Below, piece by piece: positions 54,000-62,969 of a DNA stretch of 64,000 nucleotides. A program made the position numbers and the translations under genes. Each line of letters opens with the position of its first letter. Position 1 is the first letter of the stretch. This DNA is from Acidobacteriota bacterium. Lineage in GTDB: Bacteria > Acidobacteriota > Vicinamibacteria > Vicinamibacterales > UBA823. The stretch lies in contig PCAK01000044.1 of NCBI GenBank assembly GCA_002730525.1, positions 168,236-232,235 of the forward strand. Reading direction: 5' to 3'. The notes under the pieces were generated by a model. The model saw only the letters and a program-made list of their open reading frames with translations. It was not told the DNA's origin and searched no databases.

Positions 54000-54076
54000 T
54001 GGTGCCGGTGCAGGGACTTGAACCCCGGACAACGCGGATATGAGCCGCGTGCTCTAACCAACTGAGCTACACCGGC
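54000..54076 (-). tRNA. tRNA with CAU anticodon (elongator Met or Ile2)
   Basis: On the minus strand a full cloverleaf: acceptor GCCGGTG/CACCGGC, D arm GCTC/GAGC, anticodon stem CGCGG/CCGCG with loop CTCATAT, T arm with loop TTCAAGT, and an encoded CCA. The anticodon is CAT. The sequence cannot distinguish elongator tRNA-Met from the tRNA-Ile that TilS modifies; the loop (T38) is unusual for both. 77 nt. Confidence 0.92.
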
Positions 54077-54164
54077 AAGACGCAGTAGGGACAGACGCTC
54101 CAATCGGCCGCAGGCCTCAGCACCATGGCCGCGTCCACCTCGAACGGAGCAACACCCGATTATA

Positions 54165-55118
54165 TCAAGCTTCCGACGTTCGCTCGATGAGCGCCGCGGC
54201 CAGCAGCGGAATCAGCAGCTCGTGGTGACCGATCAGCGAAATACCCCGATCGGTGCCGCCCGTCGGACGACGGACGACGTTGGTCTCCGGCCGGTAGTGG
54301 CGAATGAAATCGAGATTGACGGTCGTCAACTCCCCGAGCGCCACGCCGCGGTTGCGCGCGAGCGCCACCGCCTTCAGGAACACCTCGGGCAGAAGGACGG
54401 CCGACCCGCAATTGAGGTAGACGCCGCGTTCAAGCCGCGCAACGCTCGAGACGAAGTAGCGGAAGTCGCGCAGGCTGCCAGCTCCGAGCGAGGCGCCCGA
54501 CGCCTGGGGATGCATATGGATGATGTCGGTCCCCACTGCGACGTGCACCGTCACCGGGATCTCGAGGCGGTGCGCCGTCGCGAAGATGCTCGCCTCCACG
54601 TGGTTCGGAGCACGATCGTGCAGGAACTTCCCGACAGCCTGACCGACGCCCAGTCCCGCATCGACGCCCTCGTTGATCGCCCGGTTCAACAACGTGCCGG
54701 TTTCCTCGGCCATCCCGAACCGGCCGGGCCCCAACGCCTCGTCGACGTCTTCGGAGGTCGCGCCGGCCAGCGCGACCTCGAAGTCGTGGATCATGCCGGC
54801 ACCGTTCGTCGCAACGGCCGAGACGAAGCCCCGCTCCATCAGATCGATGACGACCGGCGAAAGCCCGGTCTTGACGACATGCGCCCCGAGCCCCCAGACG
54901 ATCCCACCGTCCTCGCGGTGGGCCCGCGCCAGCGCATCGACGACGCGCCGGAGGTCACTGCCGGCGAGGATCTTCGGTAGCGAGTCGACGAGCCCCGTGA
55001 CGCCGGAACCGCGCCGAAAGGGGCTCGCGAAGTCATCCAGCCGAGCCTTGCTCCGGCGGGATTCCAACGGGTAGGTGCGGACGTCGTCGAACCCGAACTC
55101 TTCGTAGGGAAACTTCAT
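54165..55118 (-). CDS. Deoxyhypusine synthase-like protein
   Basis: 317 aa with the NAD-binding fold of deoxyhypusine synthases. Middle motifs: GLGAHVVKTGLSPVVIDLM, VATNGAGMIHDFEVALAG and AVGTDIIHMHPQASG. Such bacterial relatives lack an eIF5A target and some make homospermidine. Which reaction occurs here is unknown. Downstream of queA in the same direction, 17-nt gap. Confidence 0.6.
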   Translation of the reverse strand: MKFPYEEFGFDDVRTYPLESRRSKARLDDFASPFRRGSGVTGLVDSLPKILAGSDLRRVVDALARAHREDGGIVWGLGAHVVKTGLSPVVIDLMERGFVSAVATNGAGMIHDFEVALAGATSEDVDEALGPGRFGMAEETGTLLNRAINEGVDAGLGVGQAVGKFLHDRAPNHVEASIFATAHRLEIPVTVHVAVGTDIIHMHPQASGASLGAGSLRDFRYFVSSVARLERGVYLNCGSAVLLPEVFLKAVALARNRGVALGELTTVNLDFIRHYRPETNVVRRPTGGTDRGISLIGHHELLIPLLAAALIERTSEA

Positions 55119-55135
55119 TCGCTCTCTCTATCGGC

Positions 55136-56185
55136 TCAAAGCACGAGCATCGCGTCGCCGTAGCTGTAGAAACGATAGCCGAGGCGAACCGCCTCGGCGT
55201 ACGCCGCCAGCACACGCTCACGGCCGGCGAACGCGCACACCAGCATCAACAGCGAGGATCGAGGCAGATGGAAGTTCGTGAGCAACCCCCCAACGACCGT
55301 GAACCGGTGTCCGGGCCGGATGAACAGATCGCTCACCGCCTCCCCCGCTGCCAGGGTCCCGTGGCGCCCTGCGCTCTCGAGCGCTCGGGTCGTCGTGGTT
55401 CCGACCGCCACCACGCGCCGTCCCGCGTCGCGCGCGGCATTGAGGGCTACGGCGGCGGCGGCTGGAATCGTGTAGCACTCCGGATCGACCGCATGGTCCT
55501 CCACGTGCTCGCCGCGCACCGGCTTGAACGTACCGTACCCGACGTGCAGCGTCACCTCCACGCGGTCGACGCCTTTCGTGGCAAGCGCTCCGAGCAGTGG
55601 CTCGGTCAGATGGAGGCCGGCCGTGGGCGCGGCGACCGAGCCCCGGACCCGCGCGTACACCGTCTGATAGCGCTCGCGGTCGGCGTCGGCATCCGGGCGA
55701 CGGATGTAGGGCGGCAGCGGCACATGCCCGATGGCGTCGATGTAGGCATCGATGTCGCCTGCTGCATCAGAGTCTTCGCAGTTCAGATGGACGGTGCGCC
55801 GGCCGAAGTTCCGGCGTTCGAGAATCTCCCCATCGATCGCCCGACCGCCGGCCTCGAACCGGACTCGCTCGCCGACACGCAGCTTCTGCCCCGGGTGGAC
55901 CAGCGCATCCCAGCGCCCTCGGTCCAGACGCTCGAGCAGCAGACATTCGACCGCACCGCCGCTGGGAACTCGATGTCCCAGCAGGCGGGCTGGAAACACT
56001 CTCGTGTCATTGACCGCCAGGACATCGCCCGGTTGCAGCCAGCCCGGGAGTGATGCGACCGTCGAATGGGCCAGCACGCCGCCCGCCCGATCCAGGACGA
56101 GGAGGCGGGCATCGTCTCGCGCGGCGCATGGCTGCTGCGCGATCAGCTCCGGGGGCAGGGCGAAATCGAAGTCGGCAACGTCCAT
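55136..56185 (-). CDS. queA: S-adenosylmethionine:tRNA ribosyltransferase-isomerase
   Basis: Adds the ribosyl of SAM to preQ1 in tRNA to form epoxyqueuosine. 349 aa. MDVADFDFALPPELIAQ start; VNDTRVFPARL; GSVAAPTAGLHLT; PGHRFTVVGGLLTNFHLPRS; RFYSYGDAML at the C-terminus, all standard. It complements queC and queE at 38421-39816. A longer N-terminal frame lies inside fabH and is not likely. Confidence 0.95.
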   Translation of the reverse strand: MDVADFDFALPPELIAQQPCAARDDARLLVLDRAGGVLAHSTVASLPGWLQPGDVLAVNDTRVFPARLLGHRVPSGGAVECLLLERLDRGRWDALVHPGQKLRVGERVRFEAGGRAIDGEILERRNFGRRTVHLNCEDSDAAGDIDAYIDAIGHVPLPPYIRRPDADADRERYQTVYARVRGSVAAPTAGLHLTEPLLGALATKGVDRVEVTLHVGYGTFKPVRGEHVEDHAVDPECYTIPAAAAVALNAARDAGRRVVAVGTTTTRALESAGRHGTLAAGEAVSDLFIRPGHRFTVVGGLLTNFHLPRSSLLMLVCAFAGRERVLAAYAEAVRLGYRFYSYGDAMLVL

Positions 56186-56205
56186 GCCGAGCCGCTGGCC
56201 GGGAT

Positions 56206-57240
56206 CTAGAACGCCCAGCGCAGGAGGACCGATCCGACGGTGAACCCCGCGCCGACAGACGCCAGGAGAACGAGATCGCCTTTCTTCAACCGTCCGTCGG
56301 CGAGCGCGTCGCCAAGCGCGAGCGGGATGGTCGCACCCGTCGTGTTGCCGTAGCGCTCGATGTTGATCACGACCTTCGCGGCGTCGAGGCCGAGTCGTTC
56401 GGCAGCCGACATGATGATCCGCTTGTTCGCCTGGTGGCTCACGAAGAGATCCAGTTGGTCGGCGTCGATCGCATTCCTGGCGAGAATGCAGCGGCAAATC
56501 TCCTCGGTCTTCCGCACGGCGAATCTGAACACCGCGTGCCCATCCTGATGGACGTAGTGCATCCGCTGATCGACGGTTTCGTGCGACGCCGGACGTAGTG
56601 ACCCGCCGGCCGGCAACCTGAGCGCCGGCCCCCCGCTCCCGTCGATCTCGTGCGAGAAGTCGATGATGGCGGGCTCGTCCTCGGCCGCCGGAGAGACCAC
56701 GGCCACGCCAGCGCCATCACCGAACAAGACGCAGGTCGCGCGGTCCTGGTAGTCGAGAATGCTCGACATGACATCGGCGCCGACTGCCAGCGCGTGCCTG
56801 TGCGACCCGGTCGCCACTAGCTCAGCCGCCGTCGTCAACGCATACGTGAAACCCGAGCAGGCCGCACCCAGGTCGAAGCCCCAGGCACGGGACGCGCCGA
56901 TCTTGTGCTGCACCAGGCAGGCGGTGCTCGGAAACACCGTGTCGGGCGTCGTCGTGCCCACCACGATCACGCCGATATCATCGGGCGTCAGACCCGCCTT
57001 GGCAATCGCTTCCCTCGCCGCCGGCGCAATGAGGTCCGACGTGCCGACGCCCGGGTCGACGACGTGGCGCTCGACGATGCCGGTCCGCTGGCGGATCCAC
57101 TCATCGGTCGTGTCCACCAGCTTCTCGAGATCTGCATTGGTCATCACGCGCGGCGGCACGTGCGTGGCCAGTGACGCAATCTTCACGCGACGCGCGTGGC
57201 GCCGCCTCCCCCCCGGCGTGTTGTCGTCGCCCGCTACCAC
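56206..57240 (-). CDS. fabH: 3-oxoacyl-ACP synthase III
   Basis: Initiates fatty acid synthesis with acetyl-CoA and malonyl-ACP. 344 aa by GTG at 57240 overlapping the ruvB stop; a GTG at 57186 would remove an Arg-rich 18-residue N-terminus. Catalytic Cys in [10 protein letters not shown], His in SHQANKRI, Asn in [12 protein letters not shown]. Confidence 0.92.
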   Translation of the reverse strand: MVAGDDNTPGGRRRHARRVKIASLATHVPPRVMTNADLEKLVDTTDEWIRQRTGIVERHVVDPGVGTSDLIAPAAREAIAKAGLTPDDIGVIVVGTTTPDTVFPSTACLVQHKIGASRAWGFDLGAACSGFTYALTTAAELVATGSHRHALAVGADVMSSILDYQDRATCVLFGDGAGVAVVSPAAEDEPAIIDFSHEIDGSGGPALRLPAGGSLRPASHETVDQRMHYVHQDGHAVFRFAVRKTEEICRCILARNAIDADQLDLFVSHQANKRIIMSAAERLGLDAAKVVINIERYGNTTGATIPLALGDALADGRLKKGDLVLLASVGAGFTVGSVLLRWAF

Positions 57241-58253
57241 AGCTTTGAATCCTTCCCTGGCGTCTCCAGCCCGAAATAGTCGTACGCGCGCGCCGTCGCG
57301 ACTCGCCCGCGGGGCGTCCGATCGAGGAAGCCTATCTGAATCAGAAACGGCTCGTAGATGTCCTCGATGGCGTCCTTCTCTTCGGCGATGGCGGCCGAAA
57401 GGCTGTTCAGCCCCACGGGCCCGCCGCCAAACTTCTCGATGATCGCGAGCAGGAGCCGGCGATCGGCCTCATCGAACCCATGCTCGTCGACCTCGAGCAA
57501 CTCCAGCGCGTCCTTCGCGACGGGCTTCGAAATCGTCCCATCGGCTCTGACCTCGGCGTAGTCGCGCACCCGTCGTAACAACCGGTTGGCGACGCGGGGT
57601 GTGCCGCGCGACCGTTTCGCGATCTCCTCGGCGGCCGCGGCGTGCATCGGCACGTTCAAGATCTTCGCGGACCGGCGAACGATTTCAAGCAGGTCGGCCT
57701 CGTTGTAGAAGTCGAGACGATGGACGATCCCGAAACGGGCTCTGAGCGGTGCGGTCAGCAGACCGGCACGCGTGGTCGCGCCAATCAGCGTGAATTTCTG
57801 CACAGGCACCTTCACCGACCGTGCCCCCGGCCCCTGGCCGATGACGATGTCCAGTTCGTAATCCTCCATCGCGGGATAGAGAATCTCCTCGATGATCGGA
57901 CTCATGCGGTGGATCTCGTCGATGAACAGCACCTCGCGCGGCTGGAGGTTGGTGAGAATCGCCGCGAGGTCACCCGGCTTCTCGAGCACCGGGCCGGCCG
58001 TCGCGCGGACCGAGACGCCCAATTCGTTACCGATCACATAGGCCAACGTCGTTTTTCCGAGGCCCGGCGGACCGTAGAGCAGCACGTGGTCGACGGCCTC
58101 TTCGCGATTCCGCGCCGCCTCGATCGACACCTGCAGGTTCTCGCGCAACCGGTCCTGGCCGATGTAATCGTCGAGCGTCCTGGGCCGGAGCCCGGCCTCG
58201 TACTGGGCGTCGTCGTCAGCCCGCACCGAACTCAAGATTCTCGGATCGGTCAT
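57234..58253 (-). CDS. ruvB: Holliday junction DNA helicase RuvB
   Basis: AAA+ motor for branch migration. 339 aa. Walker [12 protein letters not shown] near residue 60, Walker [10 protein letters not shown], sensor GATTRAGLL, and [15 protein letters not shown]. It stands after ruvC and ruvA but is separated from ruvA by 158 nt that contain a GC-rich repeat. Confidence 0.96.
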   Translation of the reverse strand: MTDPRILSSVRADDDAQYEAGLRPRTLDDYIGQDRLRENLQVSIEAARNREEAVDHVLLYGPPGLGKTTLAYVIGNELGVSVRATAGPVLEKPGDLAAILTNLQPREVLFIDEIHRMSPIIEEILYPAMEDYELDIVIGQGPGARSVKVPVQKFTLIGATTRAGLLTAPLRARFGIVHRLDFYNEADLLEIVRRSAKILNVPMHAAAAEEIAKRSRGTPRVANRLLRRVRDYAEVRADGTISKPVAKDALELLEVDEHGFDEADRRLLLAIIEKFGGGPVGLNSLSAAIAEEKDAIEDIYEPFLIQIGFLDRTPRGRVATARAYDYFGLETPGKDSKLW

Positions 58254-58271
58254 CTTAGATGGAGCGCCTTG

Positions 58272-58351
58272 CGCCCCAAGCCCCCGCTCGGCCCCTAGCG
58301 GGGACCCACGCCCCGCGCCGGGGCCTCGCCACCGCGCTGTGCGCGGTGTCG
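58272..58351. repeat. GC-rich dispersed repeat, family 3, diverged copy
   Basis: About 80 bp resembling 53863-53941 in order of blocks (CCCC-AGCCCCCGCTCGG, then GCGGGGACCC, then ACCGCGCTGTGCGCGGTG). More diverged than the other two. It lies between ruvA and ruvB. Confidence 0.45.
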
Positions 58352-58411
58352 TCGCGAGTGATCAGCTCAGCAGCCCCGCTCGATTTCTCACTCGGGGCTG
58401 CGCGCCTTGCC

Positions 58412-59014
58412 TCAGCGGGCCAGTTCGCGCAGCGCCTGGCGCAGCACTTGCTCAAAGCCACGATCGGCCGACGCCCGCAGCGCCGCGTCGATGGCTCTCT
58501 CGGCGAGCGGCCGATGATATCCCAGGTTCAGGAGCGCCGACAGCACGTCACCGTGCAGATCTTCGGACTCGGCGACCTCGGCGGACTCGGAGGAGTGGTC
58601 GGCGCCCTCGGCGGCCGGCAGCCGATCCTTCAACTCGAGGACCATCCGCTCGGCGGTCTTCTTCCCAACGCCCGGGATCCCGGTGAGTCGGGCCACGTCC
58701 GCTTGACGCACCGCCCGGACGAGCTCAGGAGGTTCGATTCCCGACAGGGCGGTCAGCGCCAGACGTGGCCCGATGCCGCTCACACTGATCAGATGCTCGA
58801 ACAACTGCAGTTCGATCGCCGACGCGAAGCCGAACAACGCCAGCGCATCCTCGCGGACGTGCGTGTGAATCCGCAGTGCCACTTCGGTTCCGGGATCGCC
58901 CAGTTCGTAGAACGTCGACAGCGGCACGTGTACCTCGTAGCCGACGCCCTGCACGTCCACGACGACACGGCTGGGCGCCTTCTCGGTCAGGCGTCCCGCC
59001 AGTGCGGCAATCAC
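58412..59014 (-). CDS. ruvA: Holliday junction DNA helicase RuvA
   Basis: Tetrameric junction-binding protein. 200 aa from GTG at 59014 (VIAALAGRLTEK), GGAGG upstream; it overlaps the ruvC stop (GTGA). OB domain VDVQGVGYEVHVPLST; helix-hairpin-helix motifs SGIGPRLALTAL and TGIPGVGKKTAERM; C-terminal ALLNLGYHRPLAERAID. Confidence 0.93.
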   Translation of the reverse strand: MIAALAGRLTEKAPSRVVVDVQGVGYEVHVPLSTFYELGDPGTEVALRIHTHVREDALALFGFASAIELQLFEHLISVSGIGPRLALTALSGIEPPELVRAVRQADVARLTGIPGVGKKTAERMVLELKDRLPAAEGADHSSESAEVAESEDLHGDVLSALLNLGYHRPLAERAIDAALRASADRGFEQVLRQALRELAR

Positions 59015-59580
59015 GACGGCCTCCGCGGGTGCAGCGACTCCGGCTTGAACTGCCGCCAACTGCGGGGCGGCGGTGATCCGGCCTCGGCCTTCGCGTCACC
59101 GGTGCCGGCCGGCAGCTGGTTGTGCGCATGGCACAACGCCACCGCCAGCGCATCGGCCGCATCGTGCGGTGTCGGCACGTCATCCAGTCCGAGCAGCAGC
59201 TTGATCATCTGCTGCACCTGATGCTTCTCGGCCCGGCCGTACCCAACGACGGCACGCTTGACCTCGGTCGGCGCGTATTCGACGACCGAAAGGCCGGCCT
59301 GGGTCGCCGCCAGAATCGCCACGCCGCGCGCGTGGCCGAGCTTCAGCGCGCTGCGGACGTTGCGTGCGTGGAACACGCTTTCCACCGCCACGCACTCGGG
59401 CCGGCACTCCGCCATGAGCGACACCAGTTCGCCGTGAATGACCCGAAGTTTCTCGGGAAAGGATGCGCGGGGCGGGGCGGCGATCGCGCCGCAGGTCACG
59501 AGCCGGTGCCGGCTGCCGGCCGGCTCGATGCAGCCGTACCCGGTTCTCTCGGAGCCGGGGTCGATTCCGAAGATCCTCAC
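59011..59580 (-). CDS. ruvC: Holliday junction resolvase RuvC
   Basis: Endonuclease cutting Holliday junctions. 189 aa. FGIDPGSERTGYG (first Asp), AVESVFHARNVRSALKLGHARG (Glu), and PHDAADALAVALCHAHNQ (C-terminal Asps). Overlaps yebC and ruvA. Confidence 0.95.
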   Translation of the reverse strand: MRIFGIDPGSERTGYGCIEPAGSRHRLVTCGAIAAPPRASFPEKLRVIHGELVSLMAECRPECVAVESVFHARNVRSALKLGHARGVAILAATQAGLSVVEYAPTEVKRAVVGYGRAEKHQVQQMIKLLLGLDDVPTPHDAADALAVALCHAHNQLPAGTGDAKAEAGSPPPRSWRQFKPESLHPRRPS

Positions 59581-60326
59581 GCGAGCGAGGCCTCGATCTC
59601 CTTTTCCTCGATGTTGAAGTTCGACCAGACGTTTCGGACGTCGTCGTTGTCCTCGAGCGCTTCCATCAGTCTAAGCATCTGCTGTGCGACCTTGCCCTCG
59701 AGCTTCACGTAGTTCTGCGGCATCATCGCGACTTCGGCGGAGGCCGGCTCGACCCCCAGCCCCTTGACCGCGTCGAGCACGGCGTCGAACGCGTCGGGTG
59801 AGCTGACGACCTCCCAGTGGCTCCCGTCGTCACCGAGATCGTCGGCGCCCGCGTCGATCGCGGCACTCATCAGCGCCTCCTCGTCGGCCGCTGCCTTGGG
59901 CACGACGATGCATCCACGCTTCGTGAACATCCAGGCCACGCTGTTCGATTCGCCGAGATTGCCGCCATGCTTGGAGAGCACGTGGCGCACCTCGCTGACG
60001 GTCCGGTTCTTGTTGTCGGTGAGCACATCGACCATCAGCGCCACACCGCCCGGCCCGTATCCCTCGTAGGTGACCTCATCGTAGGAGACCCCCGGTTCCT
60101 CGCCGGTGCCGCGACGGACCGCGCGCTTGATGTTGTCGGCCGGCATATTGACCGACTTCGCCTCGGCGACGACGGTGCGGAGCCGCGGGTTGCTGTCGGG
60201 GTCGCCCCCGCCTGCCCGCGCGGCGACAGTCAGCTCCTTGATGATCTTGGTGAAGATCTTGCCGCGCTTCGCGTCGGCCGCGCCCTTCTTGTGCTTGATC
60301 GAGTGCCACTTGGAATGGCCAGACAT
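59577..60326 (-). CDS. YebC/TACO1 family protein
   Basis: 249 aa. SGHSKWHSIKHKKGAADAKRG start is universal. DNIKRAVRRGTGE, YEGYGPGGVALMVDVLTDNKNRT are conserved. Relatives act as translation factors for polyproline or as transcription regulators; given Pal with 23 prolines, a translation role is tempting but unproven. First gene of the ruvC-ruvA-ruvB operon. Confidence 0.93.
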   Translation of the reverse strand: MSGHSKWHSIKHKKGAADAKRGKIFTKIIKELTVAARAGGGDPDSNPRLRTVVAEAKSVNMPADNIKRAVRRGTGEEPGVSYDEVTYEGYGPGGVALMVDVLTDNKNRTVSEVRHVLSKHGGNLGESNSVAWMFTKRGCIVVPKAAADEEALMSAAIDAGADDLGDDGSHWEVVSSPDAFDAVLDAVKGLGVEPASAEVAMMPQNYVKLEGKVAQQMLRLMEALEDNDDVRNVWSNFNIEEKEIEASLA

Positions 60327-60454
60327 GGCAGGAATCCTTTGCAGATCGAGGAGAGAATCACTGAAAGTTTAGCATACCGCCGACGCCCGCGACCCAGGGC
60401 CACCGGCACTGCCGTGGGGCCGGCGCGCGCGTCCGCCCACGGCGATCTGGTCGG

Positions 60455-61264
60455 TCACCGCCGCCGCGCGAGCAGGATCCAGGCTTCGGCACGCGCATCC
60501 CAGGGGCGTCCCCGGTAATCTCCGAGCACCGCCTCGATCTCGAAGCCGGATCGCTCCAAACGGTTGCGCATTTGACGCAGCGAGAGTGTCCTGAACGCGA
60601 TCGAAAACCGGCGCCGCGATCGAGCGGCGCCGTCGTGCTCGACGAACTCCTGATCGAACGTCGTGATGCGGCGAGCGCGGTCCTGCCGGACCGACTCGAT
60701 GAGCGTGAGTCGCGGCCCGCGGCGACCCCGCCGTCCGCTGAGGCTGACACGACGCCGGTACTCCCCCCAGTCCGGCAGCTCGGGCACGAGATCGATGCCG
60801 AACGTGCCGCCCGGCTCCAGCACCGAAGCCACCGACTGCAGCGTCGCCTTCAGGTCGCGGTCGCGGAGGAGGGATTGCAGAATGCCGTACGGCGCCAGGG
60901 CGAGACGAAACGGCGCGGGATCCCTGAAGGGCAGCGCCCGGATGTCGCCCCTCACGAGCTGCACGCGCGAACCGTATCGCGAACGGCGCAGTCGGCGGCG
61001 CGCCCGGGCGAGCATCTCTCCCGACCGATCCACCCCGACAATCATCTCGGCCGCGCGGGCCAGCGGCAACGACACCCGGCCCGTCCCGCAGCCCAACTCG
61101 AGGACCGGCCCCCCGGTGCGGGTCGCCAGGCGCTGCCAGAATCCGACGTCGCGGCGCTGTACGGTCTGGGCGTTCTCCCAATCGTAGAACGGCGCATAGT
61201 CGTCCCATCCGTGCCATCCCTCGGGCGCGCAGCTCGCCGATCTTGAACTCCGGGATGCAGACAA
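60455..61264 (-). CDS. Class I SAM-dependent methyltransferase
   Basis: 269 aa from the only in-frame start (TTG 61264). Motif I LELGCGTGRVSLPLA near residue 54; GVDRSGEMLARAR for the ribose; FGIDLVPELPDWG near residue 152. The substrate is unknown. The start overlaps the dehydrogenase's upstream region on the other strand. Confidence 0.75.
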   Translation of the reverse strand: MSASRSSRSASCAPEGWHGWDDYAPFYDWENAQTVQRRDVGFWQRLATRTGGPVLELGCGTGRVSLPLARAAEMIVGVDRSGEMLARARRRLRRSRYGSRVQLVRGDIRALPFRDPAPFRLALAPYGILQSLLRDRDLKATLQSVASVLEPGGTFGIDLVPELPDWGEYRRRVSLSGRRGRRGPRLTLIESVRQDRARRITTFDQEFVEHDGAARSRRRFSIAFRTLSLRQMRNRLERSGFEIEAVLGDYRGRPWDARAEAWILLARRR

Positions 61265-61284
61265 CGCCGTATCATAGCGTTCTC

Positions 61285-62241
61285 GTGAGAGCCCTGTGGA
61301 TCGATCACTCGATCACGCTACGCGACGTGCCGTTCTCGGTACGGGCCGAGGAGTGCCGCATCCGCGTCACGCTCGCGGGGATCTGCGGGACCGACCTGCA
61401 GCTGCTGGACGGCTACGCGCGCGACGCCGGATTCGGGGGAGTCCCGGGCCACGAGTTCGTCGGTGTCGTCGAGGAGGTCCCGCCGAGCGTCGACCCGTCC
61501 TGGATTGGTCAGCGCATCGTCGGCGAAATCAACGTCGGTTGCGGCGCCTGCGCCTGGTGTCTTCGGGGAGTCAAGGAACACTGCCCCGCCCGAACGGCGC
61601 TCGGGATCAGGGGGCGGCCCGGCGCATTCGCGGAGTCGGTGAGCCTGCCCGCAGCGAACCTCCATCGGGTGCCCGACCAGCTCGGAGACCGCACGGCGGT
61701 GTTCGTCGAGCCCACCGCCGCCGCCTGCCGGGTCCTGTCGCAGGTGTCGCCGACGGCGTCCGACGACATCGTGGTCCTCGGCGACGGCCGCATGGGACTC
61801 ATCGTCGGGCAGGTGCTGGCGACGACCGGCGCTCAGGTCACCATCGTCGGGAAGCACGCGGACAAGTTGGCGGTCGCGCGGGATCTCGGGCTGCGATCGG
61901 TGTTCGCCGACGACGTCGGCGAACGCGCCGACGACTATGTCGTCGACGCCACCGGCCACCCCGCCGGACTCGCGCATGCGGTGCGCATCGTCAAGCCGCG
62001 TGGAACAGTAGTCGTGAAGTCGACCTTCCACGGAGAGGCGAAGCTGTCGCCAACGGCCATTGTCGTCGACGAAGTGCGCATCCTCGGGTCCCGCTGCGGA
62101 CCGTTCGCGCCGGCGATCGACATGCTGGCGTCAGGCCGTGTGCGTGTGGAACCGCTGATCGCAGCGACGTTCAGTCTCGACGACCATCAGGCGGCATTCG
62201 ATCTGGCTCGCCAGAGCCTGAAGGTGCTGCTTCGTCCGTAG
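61285..62241 (+). CDS. Zinc-dependent MDR alcohol dehydrogenase
   Basis: 318 aa. GICGTDLQLL and GHEFVG carry the catalytic zinc; VGCGACAWCLRGVKEHC the four structural Cys; VVLGDGRMGLIVGQVLA the NAD fold. Similar to sorbitol and threonine dehydrogenases. GTG at 61285 (MRALWIDHSITL) chosen; an ATG lies 30 nt earlier. Substrate unknown. Confidence 0.88.
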   Translation: MRALWIDHSITLRDVPFSVRAEECRIRVTLAGICGTDLQLLDGYARDAGFGGVPGHEFVGVVEEVPPSVDPSWIGQRIVGEINVGCGACAWCLRGVKEHCPARTALGIRGRPGAFAESVSLPAANLHRVPDQLGDRTAVFVEPTAAACRVLSQVSPTASDDIVVLGDGRMGLIVGQVLATTGAQVTIVGKHADKLAVARDLGLRSVFADDVGERADDYVVDATGHPAGLAHAVRIVKPRGTVVVKSTFHGEAKLSPTAIVVDEVRILGSRCGPFAPAIDMLASGRVRVEPLIAATFSLDDHQAAFDLARQSLKVLLRP

Positions 62242-62475
62242 GGTCGACGCCCCGCGCGAGCCGCGCCCCCTGCCAGAGCAGTCCCCACCCGCCACCCGTC
62301 GCCCGCCGGACGTAGAGCCAGGGTAGCCAGGCCCGGCCGTGGGCGGGGTACTTCCGGAGCATGTAGTCGGCTGGCGGCAGGAGGTGCTCGAGCACGAGCC
62401 GCAGCCTGTCGCGCCAGTCGCTGCGCCTCCGGGACGGCACCGTCCAACTCGACCGCAGCGGAACGACTCGGCGTC
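62171..62475 (-). pseudogene. C-terminal remnant of an NTase-like protein
   Basis: In a second frame, SDWRDRLRLVLEHLLPPADY, then MLRKYP and WLPWLYVRRATGGGWGLLW, resembles the C-terminal end of the uncharacterised nucleotidyltransferase found beside PqqD and lasso B2 genes. The N-terminus is missing. It lies in a different frame from the B2 remnant upstream and overlaps the 3' end of the dehydrogenase gene. A deletion joining two genes is suspected. Confidence 0.4.
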
Positions 62476-62627
62476 GCCTCCGCCCGCTGGATCCATGCCA
62501 GGGCTCTCTTGAACGACGAGACTCTCAGCGTTCCCGCCACCAGCACGAGCAACACCAGCGCCTCGAACAGCGCCCGCCAGTCGTCAACGGTCAGGCGAGG
62601 CACTCGCTGGAGATGGCGAGCCGTCAT
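62440..62627 (-). pseudogene. N-terminal remnant of a lasso-type B2 protein
   Basis: MTARHLQRVPRLTVDDWRAL and the hydrophobic EALVLLVLVAGTLRVSSFKRALAWI look like the start of a lasso peptide maturation B2 protein; the catalytic Cys-His-Asp part is absent and the rest of the frame is Arg/Ala-rich noise. Overlaps the PqqD stop by 4 nt as in intact clusters. Confidence 0.45.
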
Positions 62628-62914
62628 GCGGGTTCCCCCCCGACCCGGCTCAGGCCCTTTAAGCAGAGGTCGCTGACGAGCGCCAGAAGATCCTCTTCGA
62701 GGGTGGCCGGATCGACATCGAACTCTCGCTGGAGCGTGTCAAATACCGGCTGGAGCGCACCGTGTTCGCGAATCAGCGTCCAGATGCGGGTTCCGATCTC
62801 GTCCAGCCCGAAGTAGGTGCCGGAATCGAGGTTGAGGATCACCGCCTCGCCGTCGAGTTCCCGAAAGACGACATCGGGCACGACTTCAACGGAATCGCTG
62901 AGCGTCAGGGCCAT
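62624..62914 (-). CDS. PqqD-family RiPP recognition protein
   Basis: 96 aa. VVPDVVFRELDGEAVILNLDS, TYFGLDEIGTRIWTLIREHG and LEEDLLALVSDLCLKGL match the PqqD (RRE/B1) fold that binds RiPP precursor leaders. No precursor, asparagine synthetase (C) or transporter was found nearby. Start 62914 fits the family. Confidence 0.85.
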   Translation of the reverse strand: MALTLSDSVEVVPDVVFRELDGEAVILNLDSGTYFGLDEIGTRIWTLIREHGALQPVFDTLQREFDVDPATLEEDLLALVSDLCLKGLSRVGGEPA

Positions 62915-62969
62915 GCAGCCTCGCCGGGCAACGTGGGGAGTGATCGGGGTCGTATCACAGCACTCGACC

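Noticed and set aside
52428..54032. Longer N-terminus for TilS
   Set aside because: The added 65 codons run through a dispersed repeat and into the tRNA region; the ATG at 53837 gives the normal start.
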